Shown here piece by piece: positions 29,587 through 36,978 of a stretch of DNA of 64,000 nucleotides. The translations under genes were made by a program, and so were the position numbers. The number at the start of each line of letters is the position of its first letter. The stretch's first letter is position 1. This stretch comes from an uncultured Clostridia bacterium (lineage in GTDB: Bacteria; Bacillota; Clostridia; TANB77; CAG-508), in the NCBI GenBank assembly GCA_904378095.1, contig CAJFHE010000002.1, positions 1 through 64,000 of the forward strand, given 5' to 3'. The notes below the pieces were generated by a model, which made no database searches, was not told where the DNA came from, and saw only the letters and a program-made list of their open reading frames with translations.

Positions 29587-29919
29587 TTAGAGTACGTCTC
29601 TAATTGCTTCTGCTATTATTTTATTTACATCAGCAATCATCACATTAAACTTCACTTCTAAATCGAAGTATTGCTTTATTTGATTATCTTGAACAAGCAT
29701 TGCATACATTTCTTCCAGTTTTTTTGCCTTTGTTTCGTCTTTACCTTCCCCAGTGTATTGCATTAATTGAACTTCATACCTTAACTGTTCAAAGTCTTCT
29801 ACCTTTTTCTTTGAATCTGGATTTGACATTACTGCCTCTTTTGTTTTTTTATATTCTTTATATTCGTCAGATTCTTGTATCTCACGAGCCAATCTATTCG
29901 CTGTATCATAAACGTTCAT
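29587..29919 (-). CDS. YlbF-family regulator
   Basis: 110 residues, all helical. It matches the YlbF/YmcA (DUF964) family, whose Bacillus members form a complex that steers RNase Y and affects sporulation and biofilm genes. Diagnostic stretches are ANRLAREIQESDEYKEYKKTKEAV, VEDFEQLRYEVQLMQYTGEG and YFDLEVKFNVMIADVNKIIAEAI. Only one family member is seen in this window. The ATG follows AAAGGAGAG. The gap upstream contains a GGGACAGCC/TGTCC hairpin (about 29944-29975) of the repeat family. Confidence 0.85.
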   Translation of the reverse strand: MNVYDTANRLAREIQESDEYKEYKKTKEAVMSNPDSKKKVEDFEQLRYEVQLMQYTGEGKDETKAKKLEEMYAMLVQDNQIKQYFDLEVKFNVMIADVNKIIAEAIRDVL

Positions 29920-29943
29920 TGTATTATCTCTCCTTTTATTTTA

Positions 29944-29976
29944 AGGGCTGTCCCTTTGGACAAATACGCCTGTTCC
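29944..29976. repeat. GGGACAG-type intergenic hairpin
   Basis: TGTCCctttGGACA (29950-29962) with flanking GGGC and a following CGCCTGTTCCC. It resembles the GGGACAGGC units at 28201-28250 and lies just ahead of the ylbF ribosome site. Confidence 0.55.
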
Positions 29977-29987
29977 CAAATTCCACA

Positions 29988-30095
29988 TTAAGCATAAGCA
30001 TGCTTTTTCTTGAATGCTAGTAAATTTGTAATCTCTCTTTCCGTATTTTTCGCTTTTGTGGTTTTCTTTGCCTTTTCTTGTGCAATTTGCTCTGC
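29988..30095 (-). other. possible C-terminal extension of the GT4 gene beyond its TGA
   Basis: In frame with the GT4 gene, 35 sense codons follow its TGA before TAA. They encode an Ala/Lys/Glu/Thr-rich stretch (AEQIAQEKAKKTTKAKN... ending FKKKHAYA). It uses ordinary codons and is helical in character. This suggests either a nonsense mutation in a longer ancestral gene (TGG Trp to TGA is one step) or readthrough. Confidence 0.5.
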
Positions 30096-31259
30096 TCAGA
30101 TTGCTTTTTCATATATATAGTGAGTATCTTGTGCAATTTTATTCCAATTGAATTCTTCTTTTACCTTTGCTTTTGCTTTTTTAGCTACATTTGCTGCAAG
30201 TTGCTGGTCAAATAATAAGCTTAAAACAGAATCTGCTATAGAGTTTGGATTTCCTGCATAGCTCTTCATTCCATCTACTCTATGCTCTACTATTTCATTT
30301 AATCCACCTATATCTGATACAACTGTTGGCACTCCAGCCAGCATTGCTTCTAATGCCACTATGCCAAATGGCTCATATGTACTTGGGAATACTGCCACAT
30401 CTGCACATTTATACATTTTTTGTACTTGTTTTGCATTTAAATATCCCGTAAAATATACTTTATTTGAAAGTCCCATATTGTTTGCCTGTGCCTTTAATTC
30501 GTCAAGCATTCCGCCTTTTCCTGCAATAATTAATTTTGCATCATGATAATTCTCTAAAATTTTTGGCATAGCTGAAATTAGATGTTGTACACCTTTTTCA
30601 TACACAAGTCTTCCCATATATAAAATTATTTTTTCGTTATCCATTGCATATTGTCTTCTAAAGTCGTAATCTCTATCTATGCCAGTAAAATTATTTAAAT
30701 TTATTCCATTTGGTACCACATTTATTTTATCAAATGGAAGTCCAAATAAGCCTTGTACATGGCCTTTCATATAATTGCTATTAACTATAACCTCTGTAGA
30801 TTCATATGTTAATAACCACTCTGTATCATTTATATATCTTTGTGTTTCATCATGTATGCCAGAATTTCTGCCAGATTCTGTTGCATGAATTGTAGAAACC
30901 ACTGGTATGTCAAATGAATTTTTTAGTGTTTTAGCAGCATTTGCAACTAGCCAATCATGTGCATGAATAACATCAAACTTTCCGTTTTTGTTCATTATCT
31001 CTGTTGCTTTAGCTACTAAATTAAAGTTTAACTGTAAAATCCAATCTATAAAGTTATTTGGATGTATCATATAGTTGTCTACTCGATATACATCTACACC
31101 TTTATCGTTCTCATAATATGGCACATCTCCATCTTTATATGTTACTACAGTAACTTCATGTCCATCTTTAATTAATCTTTTCGACAAGTCATGTACAACT
31201 CTAGCAATTCCCCCAATTATTCTTGGTGGATATTCCCATGTAAGCATTAATATTTTCAT
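30096..31259 (-). CDS. GT4 glycosyltransferase (glycogen synthase-like)
   Basis: 387 residues in the GT-B fold. The N-domain has MKILMLTWEYPPRIIGGIARVVHDL, typical of ADP- or UDP-glucose-dependent starch/glycogen synthase relatives. The C-domain carries GRLVYEKGVQHLI, KADVAVFPS-like CADVAVFPSTYEPFGIVALEAMLAG and the EX7E pair. Together with GH57 branching enzyme and phosphorylase in this window, glucan elongation is likely, but sugar donor and acceptor are inferred. I take the ATG at 31259 with AAAGGGG nine bases upstream; a TTG two codons earlier is too close. The gene stops at TGA (30096-30098), after which the same frame stays open for 35 coding-like codons to a TAA at 29988-29990. Confidence 0.88.
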   Translation of the reverse strand: MKILMLTWEYPPRIIGGIARVVHDLSKRLIKDGHEVTVVTYKDGDVPYYENDKGVDVYRVDNYMIHPNNFIDWILQLNFNLVAKATEIMNKNGKFDVIHAHDWLVANAAKTLKNSFDIPVVSTIHATESGRNSGIHDETQRYINDTEWLLTYESTEVIVNSNYMKGHVQGLFGLPFDKINVVPNGINLNNFTGIDRDYDFRRQYAMDNEKIILYMGRLVYEKGVQHLISAMPKILENYHDAKLIIAGKGGMLDELKAQANNMGLSNKVYFTGYLNAKQVQKMYKCADVAVFPSTYEPFGIVALEAMLAGVPTVVSDIGGLNEIVEHRVDGMKSYAGNPNSIADSVLSLLFDQQLAANVAKKAKAKVKEEFNWNKIAQDTHYIYEKAI

Positions 31260-31320
31260 TGGCAAAGGCCCCTTTCATCTTTTTTCTTTTGATTTTTCTC
31301 TTAAAATTTTAGCTGGATAT

Positions 31321-31349
31321 ATTTTATACAAAAATATTACAAAAGTAAA
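31321..31349 (-). promoter_or_regulatory. promoter for the GT4 gene
   Basis: On the minus strand TTTACT (31344-31349), 17-base spacer, TAAAAT (31321-31326), about 60 bases before the ATG. Confidence 0.55.
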
Positions 31350-31503
31350 CAATTTTTGAGAAAATTTTTGAAGAAATTAAATTCTTTTAAAGCACTTTCA
31401 TTTTGCTTGACAATTTACAAGTATATCAACGCCTTTCGTTATATTATACAAGCATATTGTATAATATATATGTTTTTTTGACTATATCTATATTAAAAGT
31501 TTT

Positions 31504-31623
31504 AGCTTTAAGGCAGTGGTAGGTGAGAAGCGAGCCCAGATATATTGGAATTATAAGCTGAGACTGCCAACACACGCAACACTAGACATAGCTTTTGTGC
31601 TATGTCTAGTTGTTCATTTTCTC
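31504..31623 (+). ncRNA. candidate small RNA with pseudoknot and terminator
   Basis: On the plus strand GGCAGT (31512-31517) can pair with ACTGCC (31563-31568). AGCTT (31504-31508) can pair with AAGCT (31555-31559). The two helices cross, as in a pseudoknot, or compete. A perfect 12-bp hairpin (31581-31592/31599-31610, loop TTTTGT) and a T-rich tract follow, as in an intrinsic terminator. No ORF fits. I could not match it to 6S, SRP, tmRNA or any riboswitch class I know. Confidence 0.35.
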
Positions 31624-31634
31624 TTTCTTTTCTA

Positions 31635-31762
31635 CAGATTACAGAATTACTTTATATAAATCTGGACACGCGCCGAGGTGAAATCGCTGGAATCGCTCGT
31701 ACTGCTGTAGTGGCGAGAGGAAGCGTAATTGTCGCTTAAGCTTTCGATGTAATAGCCACCTC
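31635..31762. ncRNA. candidate multi-stem structured element downstream of rnr
   Basis: An outer helix GAGGTG (31675-31680)/CACCTC (31757-31762) encloses ATCG/CGAT (31683-31686/31745-31748), TCGCT/GGCGA (31693-31697/31712-31716) and AAGCG/CGCTT (31721-31725/31733-31737). CAGATT/AATCTG (31635-31640/31659-31664) lies outside. The stretch is richer in G and C than its surroundings, which is typical of structured RNA in AT-rich genomes. The strand is not decided. Confidence 0.4.
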
Positions 31763-31855
31763 TATACACACGTTGCAGTAGCTAATATATATCCTTCACT
31801 ATTCGTTTGACATATGAAGTTTAATGCTGTATCCCATGCATAACTACATGCAAAA

Positions 31856-33700
31856 TTAATCCGAAACTTCCTCAACTTTTTCAAAATCAATTCTTCTTGT
31901 CTGTTTATCAGCTGCAATTACGCGTATATTAATCTTGTCTCCTATATGATACATTGTTTTCGTTTTTTCGCCCATCAAAGTTTTTCTGTCCTCGTCATAT
32001 ATGAAATATTCATTACCTAGCTTGTCAAATCTTATCATACCTTCTACAGTATTTTCTAACTCTACAAATACACCAAATGATGTAATACTTGAGATAATTC
32101 CTGGATATTCCTCTCCAATGTGATTTTCCATATATTCTGCCATTTTGATGTCTACGCTTTCTCTTTCTACCTTCTGTGCTATTTTCTCTCTTTCTGAAGA
32201 TGTTTCCGCATATTTTGTGGCTTGGGCACTATATTTTTCTATTTCTTCTTCTGATAAATTATATCCTTGTTTTAAATACTTTGAAATTATCCTATGAATA
32301 AATAAATCTGGATATCTTCTAATTGGTGATGTAAAGTGACAATAATATTTACTTGCAATTCCAAAATGGCCTTTGTTTTCACTTTCATATCTAGCTACTT
32401 TAAGTGTTCTTAAAATCAAGTTGGAGATAACTCTTTCTTCTGGCTTACCTTTAATTTTTTCTAATACATCTGCAAATGCTGTTGGATGTACTTCTTCTTT
32501 ATTGCACTTTACTCTATAACCTAAGTTAAATAAAAATTTATTAAGCTCAGTAACTTTTTCCATGTCTGGTGCTTCGTGTACTCTGTAGATAAAAGGAGCT
32601 TCTAACCAGTAAAATTTCTCTGCAACGGTTTCATTTGCAGTTAGCATAAATTGCTCTATTATTTCATTTGCAAATGTTATTTCATATTTTTTAATGTCGA
32701 CTGCAATTCCTCTTTCGTCCAAAACGACTTTACTTTCTGGAATATCTAAGTCTAAGCTTCCATCTTTTGCTCTTCTATTTTTTAAAATATGAGCTAGCTC
32801 TTCCATTAATCTAAAATGCTCTATATATTTAGAATATCTTTTTGTAACTTCTCTATCTGAATTATCTAGTATTTTTTGTACATTAGTATATGACATTCTT
32901 TCTGTTACATTAATTACACTTTTAAAAATGTCAGAAGAAATAACTTGCCCCTTTGCATTAATTTCCATAATACATGAAATTGCGAATCTATCTTTACCTG
33001 CATTTAAGCTACATATCCCGTTTGAAAGTTCCACTGGAAGCATTGGTATAACTCTATCTAACATGTAGACACTTGTCCCTCTTATAATTGCTTCTTTATC
33101 TAAGAATGAGCCTTCTTTAACATAATGACTGACATCTGCAATGTGAACTCCTAAAATATAATTTCCATTATCTAGTTTCTTCACATTTACAGCATCATCT
33201 AAATCTTTGGCATCTTCTCCATCTATTGTAAAAATTTCTTCTTCTCTCAAGTCTCTCCTGTTTTTTATGTCATCCTCATCTACTTCTTGAGCTATTTTTT
33301 TAGCTTCTTTTGAGACTGGCTCTGGAAATTCATATGGTAAATCATATTCTTTTATTAGAGACATCATATCAACACCTGCTTGGTCAATATATCCTATTAT
33401 CTCTATAATTTTCCCCTCTGCACTCTTATCTTTCTTAGGAAGTTTTGTAATTTCTACAACTACTTTTTGATTATTTTTTGCCTTCATGGCATCTTTCTTA
33501 GAAATATAAATGTCGGAGCCAAGCTTTTTATCATCTGGAATTACAAATCCAAAATTTCTGCTCTTTTGATAAGTTCCAACAACAGTATTCTTTTCCAAAT
33601 CAAATATCTTACTGTCTTCTTTTACTTTAGGCTTTAATTCTTTCTTAAATTTCATATTTAAATTTTTAAACTGTTTTTTACTAATTTTCTTTTTACTCAA
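31856..33700 (-). CDS. rnr: ribonuclease R
   Basis: 614 residues, shorter than most RNase R (about 700 or more) because the N-terminal winged-helix domain is absent. After a Lys-rich start (MSKKKISKKQFKNLNMKFKKELKPK) comes a cold-shock domain (GTYQKSRNFGFVIPDD). The RNB catalytic core follows with TIDGEDAKDLDDAVNV, whose aspartates bind magnesium, and HYCHFTSPIRRYPDLFIHR. The C-terminal S1 domain begins near GEEYPGIISSITSFGVFVELEN. The start is TTG, with AGAGGTAAGAAT ahead of it. It follows secG after a terminator. The usual smpB is not downstream; the structured gap is. Confidence 0.94.
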   Translation of the reverse strand: MSKKKISKKQFKNLNMKFKKELKPKVKEDSKIFDLEKNTVVGTYQKSRNFGFVIPDDKKLGSDIYISKKDAMKAKNNQKVVVEITKLPKKDKSAEGKIIEIIGYIDQAGVDMMSLIKEYDLPYEFPEPVSKEAKKIAQEVDEDDIKNRRDLREEEIFTIDGEDAKDLDDAVNVKKLDNGNYILGVHIADVSHYVKEGSFLDKEAIIRGTSVYMLDRVIPMLPVELSNGICSLNAGKDRFAISCIMEINAKGQVISSDIFKSVINVTERMSYTNVQKILDNSDREVTKRYSKYIEHFRLMEELAHILKNRRAKDGSLDLDIPESKVVLDERGIAVDIKKYEITFANEIIEQFMLTANETVAEKFYWLEAPFIYRVHEAPDMEKVTELNKFLFNLGYRVKCNKEEVHPTAFADVLEKIKGKPEERVISNLILRTLKVARYESENKGHFGIASKYYCHFTSPIRRYPDLFIHRIISKYLKQGYNLSEEEIEKYSAQATKYAETSSEREKIAQKVERESVDIKMAEYMENHIGEEYPGIISSITSFGVFVELENTVEGMIRFDKLGNEYFIYDEDRKTLMGEKTKTMYHIGDKINIRVIAADKQTRRIDFEKVEEVSD

Positions 33701-33724
33701 ATTCTTACCTCTTTCTTATATAAA

Positions 33725-33756
33725 AAGAACATATATAAAAATCTATATATGTTCTT
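33725..33756 (-). terminator. hairpin between secG and rnr
   Basis: AAGAACATATATA pairs with TATATATGTTCTT over a six-base loop, with T-runs on the minus strand. It suggests secG transcripts partly end before rnr. Confidence 0.7.
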
Positions 33757-33781
33757 AAGTCTATTTCTATATAATAAAATA

Positions 33782-34033
33782 CTACATTACAAATAATATT
33801 GAAAGTACAACTGCAAGTACAACAAATAAAACTCCAGAGATTATAGTAGTTCTTTTAAGCCTTCCTTCCTTTGTTCTACCTTTATTATTTTCATAAAAGT
33901 TATTTGCTGCTGCACCTGTAACTGTTTGTGATGCTCCACTTGTATCTCTTGCTTGAATTGTTGCAAGTACAATTAATACTATACATACTATAACATATAT
34001 AACTAAAACTATATTTCTTATTATTTCTATCAT
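33782..34033 (-). CDS. secG: preprotein translocase subunit SecG
   Basis: 83 residues. Accessory subunit of the SecYEG channel. Two membrane helices (about 7-26 and 62-82) flank a conserved cytoplasmic loop: IVLATIQARDTSGASQTVTGA, then NNFYENNKGRTKEGRLKRTT. The ATG at 34033 follows GGAGGTTACA; an earlier ATG four codons upstream overlaps that ribosome site. The secG-rnr order is common in Firmicutes. The promoter is at 34113-34141. Confidence 0.93.
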   Translation of the reverse strand: MIEIIRNIVLVIYVIVCIVLIVLATIQARDTSGASQTVTGAAANNFYENNKGRTKEGRLKRTTIISGVLFVVLAVVLSILFVM

Positions 34034-34112
34034 TGTAACCTCCATACTTTAGCTAAACCTTTTATAAGTTATTATTGCTATCTGTTAAATTCTCTTTTTT
34101 GTAACATTAAAT

Positions 34113-34141
34113 ATTTTACCATATCTTTGAATTCATTTCAA
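34113..34141 (-). promoter_or_regulatory. sigma-A promoter for secG
   Basis: On the minus strand TTGAAA (34136-34141), 17-base spacer, TAAAAT (34113-34118). Confidence 0.65.
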
Positions 34142-34176
34142 GTCTTTTTGTTAAAAACACATTGATTTTATTGAAT

Positions 34177-34713
34177 TTATACTACATCCTTCATATTTTT
34201 CATAAATATAAAGCTTTCTATCAAGTCCATTATCGCATATATCAAAACAATTACGCCTAAAGTTAAGATTAATGCACCTGGATAAAAAGTAACATATAGA
34301 CCACCAATAACCATTAACACTGCAAGTGTTAATACTACTGCCCATAATTTAGTATTTACATCTTTTAATCTAAAAGATAAGGTAAATCTAGTAAATCCGC
34401 TATATATAATCCATATACCTATCATAATTCTAAATATACTTTCAATTGTATTACTATATACTATTGTTACTAAACCTATTACAATTGCAATTAATCCCCA
34501 TGCAATGTCATTTGAAAAAAATGTAGAATTTCCTTTTGATGCAAAATAACTAATTACTTTTAAAATTCCTATTATTATAAAAAATGCTCCAAGTATTGTA
34601 GAAATAAATTTCATTGTTGTATCTGGGAAAAATATCATAATTAATCCTATTATTGCAAATATAATTGATGTTAGTACAGATGTCCAACCTGCTTTTTTTA
34701 AAAATTTCTCCAT
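34177..34713 (-). CDS. DUF308 (HdeD-like) membrane protein
   Basis: 178 residues with six hydrophobic helices in three similar pairs, each beginning with a small-residue turn (IGLIMIFFPDTTMKFIS, IGLVTIVYSNTIESIFRI, IGGLYVTFYPGALILTL). This internal repetition is the HdeD/DUF308 pattern. HdeD relatives are linked to acid resistance in enterics, but the role in Clostridia is unknown. It lies 25 bases after clpX with AGGAGG before the ATG, so it is probably the last gene of the clpP-clpX transcript. Confidence 0.87.
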   Translation of the reverse strand: MEKFLKKAGWTSVLTSIIFAIIGLIMIFFPDTTMKFISTILGAFFIIIGILKVISYFASKGNSTFFSNDIAWGLIAIVIGLVTIVYSNTIESIFRIMIGIWIIYSGFTRFTLSFRLKDVNTKLWAVVLTLAVLMVIGGLYVTFYPGALILTLGVIVLIYAIMDLIESFIFMKNMKDVV

Positions 34714-34738
34714 TTTTTTGCTCCTCCTTTTTTACATT

Positions 34739-36055
34739 CTATGCAGTAGTTACATTTTTCTTAGTTGTTACTCTTTTACTTGAATTAGTCTTTTTTGGTA
34801 CTTCCCTATTATTATTGATTATTATTTTTGGTGGCTCTCCATTTGCTACAGTTTCCTTCGTTATAATGCATTTTTCTATTTTAGGGTTTGATGGAATTTC
34901 AAACATTATATCCCTCATAATCTCCTCTATAATAGAGCGAAGTCCTCTAGCACCTGTTTTTCTTTCTATTGCTTTATCTACTATTAATCCTAATGCTTCT
35001 GGCTCAAATTCAAGCTCAACATTATCCATTTCAAACAATTTTTTATATTGTTTCACTAGAGCATTCTTAGGTTTTGTTACAATATCTATTAATGCATTTC
35101 TATCTAATTCTTCTAATGTTGCTATTATTGGCAAACGTCCTACAAATTCAGGAATTAGTCCAAATTTTAATAAATCTTGTGGTAACAATTGCTCAAATAC
35201 TTTATACTTATCTATATCTTTGTTACTATCAATAGTAGCTCCAAAACCTATAGATTTCTTTCCGATTCTATCTTTCACAATTTTTTCTAGTCCTTCAAAA
35301 GCTCCTCCACATATAAATAGTATATTTGATGTGTCGATTTGGATAAATTCCTGATGTGGATGCTTTCTTCCCCCCTGTGGAGGTACTGAAGCAATTGTTC
35401 CTTCAACTATTTTTAATAATGCTTGTTGTACACCTTCTCCACTTACATCCCTTGTTATAGATGGATTTTCTGATTTTCTAGAAATTTTGTCTATTTCATC
35501 TATATATATAATTCCTCTTTCTGCCTTTTCCACGTCATAATCTGCTGCCTGGATTAGTTTTAGCAATATATTTTCTACATCTTCGCCAACATATCCAGCT
35601 TCTGTAAGAGTAGTAGCATCTGCTATTGCAAATGGCACCTTTAATATTCTAGCAAGTGTTTGTGCTAAAAGTGTTTTTCCACATCCTGTAGGTCCTAAAA
35701 GTAATACATTACTTTTTTGAAGCTCTACTTCATCTTTATCTTTTTCTTCTTTACTATTAATACGTTTGTAATGATTATACACAGCAACTGCTAAAGTTTT
35801 TTTAGCTTCATCTTGACCAATTACATAAGTATCTAAAATTTCTTTAATTTCTGCTGGATTAGGTAATTCTTCTTTATCTGCTAAAGTATATGTCATTTCT
35901 GCATCTTCATACAAATCATCCTCTACAATATTAGAGCATATTTTTACACAATCGCTGCATATATATACTCCAGGTCCAGCAATAATTCTATCAACTTCAT
36001 CTTGTGATTTTCCACAAAAAGAACATCTAATACTTTTTTGTCTACTATTTGCCAT
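34739..36055 (-). CDS. clpX: ATP-dependent Clp protease ATPase subunit ClpX
   Basis: 438 residues. AAA unfoldase that feeds ClpP. The N-terminal zinc-binding domain has CSFCGKSQ...YICSDCV. The AAA module has Walker A GPTGCGKT, Walker [10 protein letters not shown] and the sensor GARGLRSI. The IGF loop that docks on ClpP appears as [11 protein letters not shown]. The last 25 residues are a basic Lys/Thr/Asn tail ([15 protein letters not shown]) not usual in ClpX. It begins 24 bases after clpP with GAAAGGAAA. Confidence 0.97.
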   Translation of the reverse strand: MANSRQKSIRCSFCGKSQDEVDRIIAGPGVYICSDCVKICSNIVEDDLYEDAEMTYTLADKEELPNPAEIKEILDTYVIGQDEAKKTLAVAVYNHYKRINSKEEKDKDEVELQKSNVLLLGPTGCGKTLLAQTLARILKVPFAIADATTLTEAGYVGEDVENILLKLIQAADYDVEKAERGIIYIDEIDKISRKSENPSITRDVSGEGVQQALLKIVEGTIASVPPQGGRKHPHQEFIQIDTSNILFICGGAFEGLEKIVKDRIGKKSIGFGATIDSNKDIDKYKVFEQLLPQDLLKFGLIPEFVGRLPIIATLEELDRNALIDIVTKPKNALVKQYKKLFEMDNVELEFEPEALGLIVDKAIERKTGARGLRSIIEEIMRDIMFEIPSNPKIEKCIITKETVANGEPPKIIINNNREVPKKTNSSKRVTTKKNVTTA

Positions 36056-36079
36056 TTTTATTTCCTTTCTATTTACTAA

Positions 36080-36682
36080 TTATTTTCTTTTGTCCATAAT
36101 TCCATCAATAAGACCATACTTCAAAGCCTCTTCTGCTGTCATCCAATGGTCTCTTTCAGTATCTCTTTCTATTGTTTCTATACTTTGACCAGTTTTATCA
36201 CTTAACAATTTATTTAATTTTTCTCTTGTCTTAATCATATGGTCTGCATGTATTTTTATTTCTGTTGTTTGTCCTGCAATTCCATTTCCGCCTATTAATG
36301 GTTGATGGATTAATATTTCTGCATTTGGTGTTGCAAATCTTTTTCCTTTTTCACCATTTGCAAGTAATACAGCACCAAAACTTGCTGCTAAACCCACACA
36401 GATTGTAGATACTGGGCATTTTATATAATTCATAGTGTCTACAATTCCCATTCCATCTGTAATTGAGCCTCCAGGGCTATTGATGTATAAACTAATTTCT
36501 CTATCTGGATCTTCTGACTCCAAGAATAACAATTGTGCTATTACTAAACTTGCTGTTGTAGCATTTACATCTTCTCCTAAAAATATAATTCTATCTTTTA
36601 ATAATCTAGAGAATATATCATATGATCTTTCTCCCTTTGCTGTTTGCTCTATAACATATGGAACTAAACTATTTCTTTCCAT
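36080..36682 (-). CDS. clpP: ATP-dependent Clp protease proteolytic subunit
   Basis: 200 residues. Serine protease chamber partnering ClpX. The catalytic serine is in [14 protein letters not shown] (most ClpP have AASMGA), the histidine in [10 protein letters not shown], and the aspartate in the [18 protein letters not shown] region. The N-terminal part has [11 protein letters not shown] and [13 protein letters not shown]. The ATG at 36682 follows AAAGGAGGAATT; the frame extends eight codons further but without a better site. The promoter TTGACA/TATATA is at 36725-36753. Confidence 0.96.
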   Translation of the reverse strand: MERNSLVPYVIEQTAKGERSYDIFSRLLKDRIIFLGEDVNATTASLVIAQLLFLESEDPDREISLYINSPGGSITDGMGIVDTMNYIKCPVSTICVGLAASFGAVLLANGEKGKRFATPNAEILIHQPLIGGNGIAGQTTEIKIHADHMIKTREKLNKLLSDKTGQSIETIERDTERDHWMTAEEALKYGLIDGIMDKRK

Positions 36683-36724
36683 TAAAATTCCTCCTTTATT
36701 AATCAACTTAATTTACATTGATAT

Positions 36725-36753
36725 TATATATCATTTTAATCTTAAATTGTCAA
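36725..36753 (-). promoter_or_regulatory. clpP promoter
   Basis: TTGACA (36748-36753), 17-base spacer, TATATA (36725-36730) on the minus strand. No CtsR heptad repeat was seen nearby. Confidence 0.7.
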
Positions 36754-36877
36754 ATTTATATTAATGTTTTAGCAAAAAAAGTTAGCGGTAAAATGTATTT
36801 TTCTAAATCAACTTTTTCCCCCTAACTTTCTTTATTTTTTACTCTCTTTTTTAGTCTGTTTTGATTAGTTGGAAAAG

Positions 36878-36978
36878 AATTGATGTTTTGGCTAGGCGAA
36901 CAAGTGAGAAAACCGGAAGCGTACTTTGTGTACGCTGAGGATTTTCGAAACGCAGTTTAACAACGCTAAAACTCAATT
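36878..36978. other. 100-base nested hairpin element after tig
   Basis: AATTGA(T)GTTTTGGC (36878-36892) pairs with GCTAAAACTCAATT (36965-36978), 14 base pairs with one bulge and one G-U. Inside, GAAAACC (36908-36914) pairs with GG(A)TTTTC (36939-36946). At the tip AGCGTAC/GTACGCT (36918-36924/36930-36936) closes a TTTGT loop. The outer stem overlaps the tig stop codon. Between this and the clpP promoter (36754-36877) is AT-rich spacer with an AAAGTTAG/CTAACTTT repeat. Confidence 0.7.

Noticed and set aside
30096-30098. TGA reassigned to tryptophan or glycine in this genome
   Set aside because: Other conserved genes (cysS, DUF421) end in TGA at the expected length, and Trp is encoded by TGG throughout.
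31670-31720. Resemblance to a cobalamin riboswitch (GGTGAAAT) and to 16S rRNA (GGAATCGCT)
   Set aside because: Only 8-10 bases match. The remaining conserved blocks of each RNA are missing, and no suitable gene lies downstream.
31700-31760. Partial likeness to the 3' part of tmRNA (CGCTTAAG...TCGATGT)
   Set aside because: No GGTTCGA T-loop, no acceptor stem, no CCA and no tag reading frame nearby.
34665-35354. A 229-codon plus-strand frame over clpX
   Set aside because: Wholly antisense to a conserved gene, with no ribosome site and low-complexity Ser/Ile/Phe content.
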